A stretch of 64,000 nt of DNA from Heligmosomoides polygyrus polygyrus (lineage: Eukaryota; Nematoda; Chromadorea; Rhabditida; Heligmosomidae). A program made the position numbers and the translations under genes. Location of the stretch: contig OX377202.1 of the NCBI GenBank assembly GCA_947396885.1, positions 81,440,643-81,504,642 of the forward strand. The letters run 5' to 3'. This document shows, one piece after another, positions 36,001-42,035 of this stretch. The notes beneath the pieces were generated by a model. That model was not told where the DNA came from, ran no database searches, and was given only the letters and a program-made list of their open reading frames with translations. The first letter of the stretch is position 1; each line of letters begins with the position of its first letter.

Positions 36001-39000
36001 GCTTGCGTGTAAGGCAATACAGATCGGTTCTCGGAGGTAGGATGGTATAACGATGGCTGCGGAGGACTCCCGACGCGATCCGTTAGGAGGAAGGGAGTAG
36101 TAGAGGCAACCCTTGGACTTCAAGAAGCACCGATCTACGTAGGCAATACAAGATTTCTTGAGGGCCTCTGAGGTGTCAGGAGGAAAACGACCTGTATCCA
36201 GGAAGTGCATAATAGAGTTACAAAATGGGTCATGTTTTTGGGCTAGCAACGCATCGTACGGCCGGATATATTAAGGCGCCGTTAGCCATAGCTGTTCGTT
36301 GCCAGTATAAGAAGAAGCCGTCGACGGATACTGACTAGGCACCGAGGGGAATCGATGATATCTTCGGATTCCAGGCTGTTGTCCGCGAGGCAGCTGTCCG
36401 GCTGAGCACTTCTACTGAAGTGATCAGCAATCACATTTGACGAGCCTTTCTGGTATTCAAATGAGATTTCATAACTCTGGAGTTCGACAACCCAGCGAGC
36501 TAGATTGTCGTGGGGTTTGCGGTGACGTAGGAGGAAGGTCAACGGGCGATGGTCCCAAAGTATGCGTGTGTGGTTACCGTAGATCGTAGCCCTAAAGAAA
36601 CGGAGATCACTAACCATAGCGAAGAGCTCGATGTGCGTAGGGCTCCATTTTTGTTGAGCTGGGGATAGTGTCTTGCTGAAATATCCAATCGCGACGGGTG
36701 ACGGAAAATCATCCTGCTGCTGTAGCAGCGTAGCGCCCACAGCTACCTTGCTGCCGTCTGTATGCAAAATAAACTCCTTATCCTGTGGAAACGCCAGAGA
36801 AGGCCGACTGGTGAGAATGGCCTTCAGCTGGCAGAATGCTGCTTCCGAGGCGTCATCCCAGTGAAAAGGAGTGCGGGCTTGCAAAGTTCGTATAGGGGGG
36901 GGGGGGCAGCTTTAGTAGCGAAACCCTTAACGAACTTGCGGAAGAAATTGGCCATGCCCAGGAAGCCTTTAACTTCTTTAGCGCAGGCGGGGGTGCGCAT
37001 CACTTCGATAACCTTAATATTCCGTTCGACGGGCGAATAGCACGCGGAGGAGATCTCATGTCCTAGGAAAGTAATACGAGACTGGGCGATGTTAGTGAGT
37101 TTCTTCCCAGCCACCTTGATATTGAAGATTCGAAACCGCTCGAGTACTTTGCGAAGCGTTCCCAAGTGTGAGTCAAAGGTACGGTCGAAAATAATAATGT
37201 CGTCGAGATACGCCAAGCAGTTCTCGTCGAACCCTGCCGGGATACGCGACATCGCACGGCAGAAGTAGGCGCCAGCGTTACGTAAACCGAAAGGTAAATA
37301 AACGAACTGATATTAGGGGGGGAGGTGCCAAAAGTAATGAGACTCTCCATGCCATGTCCATATATCTCGTGACTGCAGTCTGGTTTCGCGCTTATCGGAT
37401 TTGTATGTTTGTATGCTACCTACTGAAGGCCAACTGAAAAGTTACCACTTCCGCGCTTTCCAGAAGCATGCCAAAACCGCAATCTGTCTCATGCCGAAAC
37501 CCCAGCTGACGAGTCGACCTGTGTCGCGCAAATCTCTCCCGATTCCCAACCCCGAGCAGCGTGGACTCAATCTTAACGCAGGATGAGAAGTACGTCTTCT
37601 TCCTTAACCCTGCCAAGCAGCCAGTCTGGGTGAGGCCTGTTGACCCGTTACCGACCTTCGTTCGGCGAGATGTTCACGGCGAGAAGCACCTTCAGAGCTT
37701 TTGGGTCTGCGCCATTGGACCGGTATACTGGAAGCTGTTTACCAAAATCACGACGATGGACTCCAAGGCCATGGTAAACGAAATGGAAGAGATGGACCTG
37801 CGACTAGAACTTATTCAGTCGCAGCGCGTCAAGAAGGTCCTCCTCTTCGACAACGCCGCACCCCATCGGCAACAAGTGACCACGGATAGGCTTGCCCAGC
37901 TAGGTTACGTTCACATGCTTCACCCACCGTTATCGCCGGACATCTCTCCATGCGACTACCACTAGTTCTTGGGCCTACGGGACTTCCTGCTCGGAAGGGA
38001 CACAAGAACCCAAGCAGTCCTTGACAACCATATCGAGCAGTTGATCAACACCAGGCCCAAGCAGTTGTGGAAAGATGGGATCAGGAAGTTGACTGAGCGA
38101 TGACAGCAAGTCATTGACCTTAATGGCATACACAGTTCCTTAGCATCGCTGATTTGTAATTGAGTTATAAAGAGACAAAAATTTTTCAATTTGTCTCATT
38201 ACTTTTGCCCCCCCCCCCTTAATAAACGCCTCGATGGATGGCCCATCCACACTTTGCTTGGCTTCCGGTGAGAGGAGGAGCTGCATATAACCAGATGCTA
38301 GATCGAAGGAAATGTAGTATTGATTTCCGAACTACCATCTGGAGCAAAACCTAGATCCGAGGAAGGGGATAGTGATCTGGGGTAGTGATGTCGTTCAAGG
38401 GGCGGAAGTCCAAGCATACGTGTAGTACCCGTCCTTCCGAACCAGAACTGTGTTATTATGCAGCCACGTGATGTCACTTTCGACGATTCGCCCGACTAAA
38501 GAAGTTTGTTGATATGGTCCTCAAGCTCCTTTTGAAAGCGGGCTGGTATCCGGGTAGGGCGATGACTCGTAGGTGGAATTTCCGTAGTTGTTTTGATGTG
38601 AATAAATGGATGATCGTAGGATCCAAGATCATACGATCATCCATTTATTCACATCAAAACAACTACGGAAATTCCACCTACGAGTCATCGCCCTACCCGG
38701 ATACCAGCCCGCTTTCAAAAGGAGCTTGAGGACCATATCAACAAACTTCTTTAGTCGGGGCGAATCGTCGAAAGTGACACCACGTGCCTGCATATTAACA
38801 CAGTTCTGGCTAAGAAAACCACACAACGCCGCAGACGCGTCGCCGAAGTATAACATAGGCCTTAGGCGGGAACGGAATGTGGCGTGACCCACTGACTGGA
38901 ATGGCTTAGTAACCCTGAAAGGGATCGAATAGAGTAGCAACATTCCATCTACCGTTCCAAAGCAGAATATTCAGCTCTATGCATGGCTAGACATCAACCA

Positions 39001-40651
39001 TTGTAGCATCTAGGTGATGGAATGTGAGGTAAAACAGCATTTACCCTTTGCAAATCGGAACTCTATAGCAGAAGAAAGAACGACACAAGGAGCAGGTCAC
39101 ACATTTGCACACATTTGCATTGATCCTATCCACCTAAATGAGAGAGCAGCGAATTTTTTTAATTAGCACATTTGTGACACATTTGTTCTTGAATCTTCAA
39201 TATCCTATTCCACATAATTAAGGTGTACATCTTGGACTTTGGAATAGCCCGCCGCATATTAAACGACAAGAATGAATTGAAAACACCACGTGTTTCCGTA
39301 CGATTCAAGGTAACTTTTAATATGAACAGTAAAGAGCAGAAATGAAATAACCACCTCAGGGAACGATCCCATTCGCTTCTATAGCCTGTCATAAAGGCAT
39401 TGAAATGGGACCGAAGGATGACTGCGAATCCTGGTACTATCTGATGTTGGACCTAACTGTACCAGGAGGTATTTTCCGCTATACTTTCTTATTTCACTTC
39501 TTCAAAAGTCAACGATATTCCATGGCAAAGCGGTGGTCTTCATTTCCTCTTCCTCTTCTTTTCAGCGTTTACCTGGCATAGTGGCGTGATCCGCATTCCT
39601 GGTGTGTGGGAACCACTTTCCCGGCTGAACGCCTAGTCGGAGTGTTTTAGCTAGCCCGTCCATATGCAGACGATTATACCAACACCGCTGGTAGTCCTGG
39701 GGCTACCAGCGGTGTTGGTATAATCGTCTCATAGAGACATAGAACGGCCTCGGCCTATATCGCCTGACCTACCACAGGACCACCTCGTCTCTTGCACCGC
39801 ACAGAAGTCAACCTTCCTTCGCTACAGTGTCTCTGCCAACTCTCAGGAGCGGCCCGCCAACGTACATTCAGCGTAGCCACGCAGGTCTTGCTTAGGTTGT
39901 GGGACTTTTGTACTAACGCAGTCCCCCAACCTTTGATGCCGTTCTTGCACCACGCACGCCCAGCTTTGCGAGATCGTAGCATTATCTCGCCATACATAAT
40001 TATTAACCATGTGCTGTGACGGCAGGTAATCGAAGGCCGGCCGTCGCAAGGGCCTGCCGCCTACACTCGAGTGTGTGTTTAGCTGGGATCGCAAAATGGG
40101 CAATTTCCAGTGGCACATTGTGGAGGAACGGACATCACCACTGAAGCTGTATCTTGGATTGGTGACCCTAGAGCACCTGTAGCTAATAGAACAACTGTGG
40201 CACACAAACTCTCTTGCACTGCAAATCGCAGTGCAGGCTTTGAGGTAGTATCGTTCCAGGGCTGCTATGGAAGCGAATGTCTGATAAAAATGAGGTGCTT
40301 AAGGTCAAGGAAGAATGCAGAACTACAAGAAGGGTAACCTTGATCATATATGTCTACCATTGATTAACCTAATATTGCAACTGCGAACATCAGGAAGCAA
40401 TGCTCGGCCCCTTGAAATGTAAAGAGGAACTTTGGCGAGTTCTGGAGTACATTGACAAGTTACAGTACCATGACCACGTGGACTACACCTACATCTACAA
40501 AATGCTTGAGGAGGTATCGCATGGCCCAATCTTACTTTCAGAGGTTTTAAGATAAAACCACATGAATTATCGAGTGATTGAATTGCAGGCCGCAATTGTA
40601 TCAGGTGGAAACGTGAACAATCCGTACGACTGGGAGGTCGAAGGAAACTAG
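20658..40651 (+). CDS. TTBK/casein-kinase-1-like protein kinase, 10 exons
   Basis: Putative Ser/Thr kinase of the CK1/tau-tubulin-kinase-like group. I built it from exons 20658-20696, 20837-20916, 20974-21064, 26447-26596, 30671-30808, 39223-39309, 39360-39468, 40260-40333, 40394-40513 and 40589-40651. All introns are GT..AG, phases match at every junction, and the total is 951 nt ending in TAG (316 aa). Seen: acidic N terminus ([11 protein letters not shown]); glycine loop GAGGFG (31-36); lysine in ALK (K54); HRDLKPAN (148-155); ILDFGIAR (169-176); and the CK1-group block GT-x-P-FAS...H-x-G-x-E (from 196) that replaces the usual APE motif. The length is about one kinase domain with short ends, as in many nematode TTBK-like proteins, several of which are sperm-enriched in C. 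elegans (family knowledge). No frame break is seen, so it is probably functional. The start is the first in-frame ATG; no clear trans-splice acceptor is visible just upstream. Confidence 0.9.
21410..21530. repeat. Palindromic element in kinase intron 3
   Basis: GCGATATGGTGAAACATTTC/GAAATGTTTCACCATATCGC with outer arms GCTGCGGGCTTTATC and GATAAGCCGCAGC. The sequence immediately to its right (21538-21585, AAGACGTTACGTGTTGCGCG) recurs in similar form at 24118-24165. Confidence 0.8.
21893..22370. repeat. TIR element related to the 24.2-kb MITE
   Basis: Left part GGTGCTGTTGCGCTGCCGAT and right part CAGCAGCAACGGCAGTGTGA (22333-22352) match the ends of the element at 24176-24513, and the block GATGCCGTAATGATGAAGCA is shared. 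A perfect hairpin GAGTTTGTTGCAGAGGTTTG lies just to the left (21847-21892). Confidence 0.65.
22690..23713 (+). pseudogene. Ty3/gypsy integrase remnant
   Basis: C-terminal pol of an LTR retrotransposon in kinase intron 3. It starts at [11 protein letters not shown] (catalytic Asp 1), then [16 protein letters not shown] (Asp 2) and [18 protein letters not shown], where the usual Glu 3 of the AERF-type motif is Asp. The frame shifts at about 23190, and a C-terminal DNA-binding region follows ([20 protein letters not shown]). RT, RNase H, protease and gag are absent (5' truncated). A polypurine tract TAGGGGAGG closes it at 23705-23713. Confidence 0.9.
23714..24044 (+). repeat. LTR of the 22.7-kb gypsy remnant
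   Basis: It begins TGTTGTGGCAGAG immediately after the polypurine tract and contains a TATA-like GCATAAAAGG at 23850. The 3' boundary is a guess at GTATACA (24044), because no second LTR is in the window. Confidence 0.6.
24176..24513. repeat. TIR MITE, about 340 bp
   Basis: TIRs AAGCGGCTTTCACATTGTCG at 24177 and CGGCAGTGTGAAAGCCGCTT ending 24511. The interior is rich in CAGCAAC/GTTGC repeats, which give further internal inverted repeats. No coding capacity. Confidence 0.85.
24965..25045 (-). repeat. tRNA-derived SINE head
   Basis: The minus strand carries a Pol III A box (TGGCCGAGTGG, 25016-25026) and a near-consensus B box (GGTTTGAATCC, 24973-24983) at tRNA-like spacing, but no acceptor stem closes. 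This indicates a tRNA-derived SINE rather than a tRNA gene. Confidence 0.65.
25124..25597. repeat. Foldback element, copy 1
   Basis: Two long inverted arms of about 200 bp meet at a 50-base loop (about 25330-25382). Arm tips are CAGGAGACTATCTCAAGGTA and its diverged complement ending near 25597. The same element is at 50501-50972. The loop, read on the minus strand, is GTGGTAGCGCAGAGGATAGA, a Pol III A-box-like sequence. A decayed third relative follows at 25600-25700. Confidence 0.88.
26447..26596 (+). CDS. Kinase exon 4 (helix C to hinge)
   Basis: This is a 50-codon exon between CTTCAG and GTAAGT. It encodes the end of helix C, the beta4-beta5 strands and the hinge ([19 protein letters not shown]), a pattern diagnostic of CK1/TTBK-like kinases. 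It is in phase 0 on both sides. Poly-C tracts follow closely at about 26630 and 26725. Confidence 0.9.
28525..28776 (+). CDS. Coding-like ORF inside the cgtaaat element
   Basis: An 83-codon open frame with a charged coiled-coil-like segment ([17 protein letters not shown]) and no stops. A duplicated block ACACAAGGACGTCACCGATC lies just upstream (28446-28516). Unrecognised; could be captured exon material. Confidence 0.25.
   Translation: MLILSRESRDDQSAVFKKGEDEEEEMLESVIRLREELLLPSAAAGVELLLTTTDEALTCRAPLATSRQGRCGKSRRPTYPRVS
28885..28989 (+). CDS. Possible captured first exon
   Basis: ATG opens [20 protein letters not shown] and runs 35 codons to a perfect donor GTAAGT at 28990. Hydrophilic, protein-like composition. 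No following exon identified; it sits on the same strand as the kinase but in its intron 4 and does not match a kinase sequence. Confidence 0.25.
29845..30150. repeat. Direct repeats with central palindrome
   Basis: GATCGAAGAAGTAGGCGGCG (29874) and the similar block at 30063 (GATCGAAGCAGGCAGCG), each followed by CAAATAAACAAA, are diverged direct repeats. Between them GGATTCGTCAAAGTTACTGC and its complement form a perfect palindrome at 30001-30043. Confidence 0.6.
30671..30808 (+). CDS. Kinase exon 5 (catalytic loop)
   Basis: This is a 46-codon exon after the acceptor TTCTAG and before GTTAGC. It holds the catalytic loop HRDLKPAN (residues 148-155, catalytic Asp 150) and the stretch CGLGDKKHV leading to the activation segment. 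The antisense LTR element begins about 140 bp downstream, inside the 8.4-kb intron that separates this exon from exon 6. Confidence 0.9.
30950..31331 (-). repeat. LTR-like end of the helicase-bearing element
   Basis: On the minus strand the polypurine tract TTAGGGGAGG (31332-31341) is followed at once by TGTAAGAGTGATAAAATTG, the expected start of a 3' LTR. AATAAA occurs inside (minus, about 31033-31038). The far boundary near TGTCGAGCGC (30950) is a guess. No 5' LTR is found, because the other end of the element is rearranged. Confidence 0.55.
31489..34835 (-). pseudogene. UPF1-like superfamily 1 helicase ORF of the LTR element
   Basis: A long reading frame of about 1,100 codons, broken by one in-frame TAG (about 34584) and frameshifts near 34100, 33600, 32800 and 31880-31750. 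The N terminus is Ser/Thr/Pro-rich and the next third is unrecognised. The C half has, in order: Walker [15 protein letters not shown] (about 32815-32855), motif Ia VTATTNVAC, motif [13 protein letters not shown] (32285-32320), motif [13 protein letters not shown] (32196-32230), motif V TVDSVQ (about 31741-31762) and motif [14 protein letters not shown] (31619-31660). This set is UPF1/NAM7-like SF1B and acts on nucleic acid 5'-3' in known relatives. It follows integrase on the same strand and precedes a polypurine tract and LTR-like end, the usual place of env. A donor-like AG|GTAAGC overlaps its terminal TAA. Confidence 0.85.
34842..34903 (-). promoter_or_regulatory. Candidate intron ahead of the helicase ORF
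   Basis: On the minus strand, TTCTGGG|GTAACTACTC begins and TTCTTCTTTTCAG|AATTCC ends a stretch of about 62 bp, ten bases before the ATG of the helicase frame. The acceptor is an excellent nematode consensus. A spliced subgenomic mRNA could use it to express the helicase, as env genes are expressed (inference). Confidence 0.5.
35020..36249 (-). pseudogene. Gypsy-like integrase of the helicase element
   Basis: Zinc-binding HHCC domain (GGHFNWKKT ... CDACQRKRP), then the DDE core: [11 protein letters not shown] (Asp 1), [11 protein letters not shown] (Asp 2, about 35600), and after a frameshift near 35590 the NG-LCERV stretch with the catalytic Glu (about 35500-35530). The C-terminal part runs in a third frame to about 35020. 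Frameshifts show it is dead. Confidence 0.85.
36282..36884 (-). pseudogene. Gypsy-like RNase H
   Basis: Open for 200 codons. It starts with the RT thumb/connection ([18 protein letters not shown]), followed by [20 protein letters not shown] (first catalytic Asp), [13 protein letters not shown] (Glu) and the [20 protein letters not shown] block, ending [11 protein letters not shown]. This is the classic Ty3/gypsy RT-RNase H tether. It connects to the RT in a different frame across a G-run at about 36895-36906. Confidence 0.9.
36820..38510 (-). pseudogene. Gypsy-like reverse transcriptase, split by a mariner
   Basis: N part at 38222-38510 (NTVLVRKDG, then [15 protein letters not shown], with frameshifts and then an [18 protein letters not shown] trace). 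C part at 36820-37310, with [13 protein letters not shown], then [11 protein letters not shown] (the YLDD catalytic box), VERFRIF-like palm and [25 protein letters not shown]. The two halves are separated by the mariner at 37316-38219. The protein is not recoverable from this copy. gag and protease are absent. Confidence 0.88.
37316..38219 (+). mobile_element. Mariner transposon inside the gypsy RT
   Basis: 904 bp with TA on both sides (37314-37315, 38220-38221). The ends share CCAAAAGTAATGAGAC and its complement GTCTCATTACTTTTG. The C-terminal transposase part is open at 37561-37965, with [13 protein letters not shown] (Asp 2) and [14 protein letters not shown] (Asp 3, DD34D spacing), then TAG. 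The N-terminal HTH half is degraded or missing. A related copy lies at 17635-18472. Confidence 0.92.
38471..38795. repeat. Inverted duplication of the RT N-terminal region
   Basis: Two arms of about 155 bp mirror each other around 38632 (GATCGTAGGATCCAAGATCA). Each arm carries the gypsy linker just before RT; on the plus strand the right arm reads [16 protein letters not shown]. The duplication replaces everything upstream (gag, protease, 5' LTR). Confidence 0.9.
38848..38870. repeat. Tip of the tatacttcggcgac MITE
   Basis: GTCGCCGAAGTATAACATAG matches the arms of the palindromic MITE at 3253-3374. Only one arm is present here, at the edge of the rearranged LTR element. Confidence 0.6.
39223..39468 (+). 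CDS. Kinase exons 6-7 (DFG and substrate segment)
   Basis: Exon 6 (39223-39309) carries ILDFGIAR and an activation loop rich in basic and Thr/Ser residues. A 50-bp intron follows. Exon 7 (39360-39468) starts GTIPFAS and contains KDDCESWYY, the CK1-type region around helix F, and ends one base into a Gly codon. Confidence 0.9.
39640..40030 (-). pseudogene. RTE-type LINE 5' fragment (endonuclease start)
   Basis: The minus strand reads [16 protein letters not shown], then with frameshifts a GRS-ELADTL-like and VQETRW-like trace (about 39780-39860), the N terminus of RTE endonuclease domains. Only this piece is present. Confidence 0.5.
39669..39728. repeat. Perfect hairpin in kinase intron 7
   Basis: GACGATTATACCAACACCGC and its exact complement close a short loop (CCTGGG), with arms of about 29 bp. 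The perfect match implies recent origin or a selected structure; it lies within a LINE fragment. Confidence 0.9.
40260..40651 (+). CDS. Kinase exons 8-10 (C-lobe and stop)
   Basis: Exon 8 (40260-40333) completes the split Gly codon and encodes [14 protein letters not shown]. Exon 9 (40394-40513) encodes [13 protein letters not shown] and [16 protein letters not shown], a C-lobe pattern common to TTBK-like kinases. Exon 10 (40589-40651) ends in EVEGN and TAG. Two short introns (60 and 75 bp) separate them. Confidence 0.88.
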
Positions 40652-40861
40652 GCTACTGCATCGACTAGACAAGAAAGGAAATTCTCGATCACATTTAGCT
40701 GATATAATTAATAGATAGCATTCCAGTGCTCCCTTTTAATGATTTTTTATACTTGTGTAGTGTCCCTGCCAGAAATTGATGACGCATCCAGGCCTTTTCA
40801 ATAATTCTAACATCTTCGGCCTATGCCTGCCTTTGAAGGAGGCTTTTAAGAGCAATACAAC

Positions 40862-40867
40862 AATAAA
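40862..40867 (+). promoter_or_regulatory. Polyadenylation signal AATAAA of the kinase gene
   Basis: The first AATAAA after the kinase stop codon lies 211 bp downstream, in an AT-rich stretch. It is a plausible 3' end signal, assigned by position only. Confidence 0.45.
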
Positions 40868-40958
40868 GTCTGAGTCCGCTCCTTTTCATCGAAAAATGCG
40901 CACATAAACAGAAAAACGATCTGCATTACAACGATGTTTTGTTGCGATCAAAACTTCT

Positions 40959-41033
40959 GGCGCCGGGCGGGACTCGAACCCGCACCTCCCTCTGACCGGG
41001 CGGGAACGCTCTACGCCATTACACCACCGGCGC
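40959..41033 (-). tRNA. tRNA-like gene or pseudogene, isotype not assigned
   Basis: A 75-nt cloverleaf-like sequence: 7-bp acceptor stem GCGCCGG/CCGGCGC, A box TGGCGTAGAGCG, perfect B box GGTTCGAGTCC within a good T arm (GCGGG/CCCGC). The anticodon arm is abnormal: the best stem TTCCC/GGGAG encloses 11 bases instead of 7. It could therefore be a tRNA pseudogene or SINE head. TTGCGATCAAAAC on one side and an inverted match on the other frame it. Confidence 0.5.
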
Positions 41034-41040
41034 TGTTTGA

Positions 41041-41835
41041 TCGAACGCAATATCCTCACCTCGTGGGACCCATCAGCACTCACCCGTATATCGGCCGCTG
41101 ATATCAGCATGGAACCAGTTAAGCTGTAGGTCTAGATTTGGATCTGCATTACGTTCTTGGCTACCATCGCTCCATTTTTGTCGTCACCTGATGTAACTAC
41201 GAGGTATCAATGACTGATGTTCTAGTACTACACCGTAATTCGCTCGTGGCATTCGGCTTTTCGGCGCAAGCCGCACAAATGGGTCTACTTTAGGAATGAG
41301 CTGATTAGCCGTCCGATTTTCGGCAAGTGCCTCTTCGTTCTGTATAATAGTTCGTTATCCGGCGACTTCAGGCCGGATAGCGAACAACAAACTTAGTCCA
41401 CCCTTCATGTTTGGACGTAGAGTTTTATGGTCTGTGTGGGAGATCCTTTACAATTCTAAGAGTGAACGTCAGCAATGCCGGAAGACGTTTAAACCCAGTG
41501 GGCTTCATGGATCGATCCTAATCGGGGGAGAGCATGCTTGTTTTGGCTCTCCATCAGGAGTGGGCGGAATTTCTGTGCTCTGTGCCCTAAATTTCTGGCC
41601 ATCTTAGGCAATTTTTTCTGGTTCATGTTTTCTGGAAAGTGACCGAATTTAGAGAATAAAATAGCATGGCACAAATAGAACATTTGCCATAGCCGGATAC
41701 CTATGGCACAGCCTCCACGGCAAAAAAATGATCTAGGCTTTTTCAAACTCGACAATTGACGCGATGGCTTTCATTATAAATCGCGCCATGCCTTCGTCTG
41801 ATTCGTTTGGCTGATGGTGTAAGAGGTACGCACTC
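41041..41835. other. No supported gene
   Basis: Unique-looking sequence between the tRNA-like gene and the assembly gap. A short inverted pair CCGGATAAC/GTTATCCGG-like occurs at 41352-41390. Nothing coding is supported. Confidence 0.35.
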
Positions 41836-42035
41836 NNNNNNNNNNNNNNNNNNNNNNNNNNNNNNNNNNNNNNNNNNNNNNNNNNNNNNNNNNNNNNNNN
41901 NNNNNNNNNNNNNNNNNNNNNNNNNNNNNNNNNNNNNNNNNNNNNNNNNNNNNNNNNNNNNNNNNNNNNNNNNNNNNNNNNNNNNNNNNNNNNNNNNNNN
42001 NNNNNNNNNNNNNNNNNNNNNNNNNNNNNNNNNNN
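41836..42035. other. Assembly gap (200 N)
   Basis: A run of N of about 200 bases, a conventional gap size. It lies at the left edge of the long inverted repeat that starts at 42036, which may be why assembly failed there. Confidence 0.98.
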
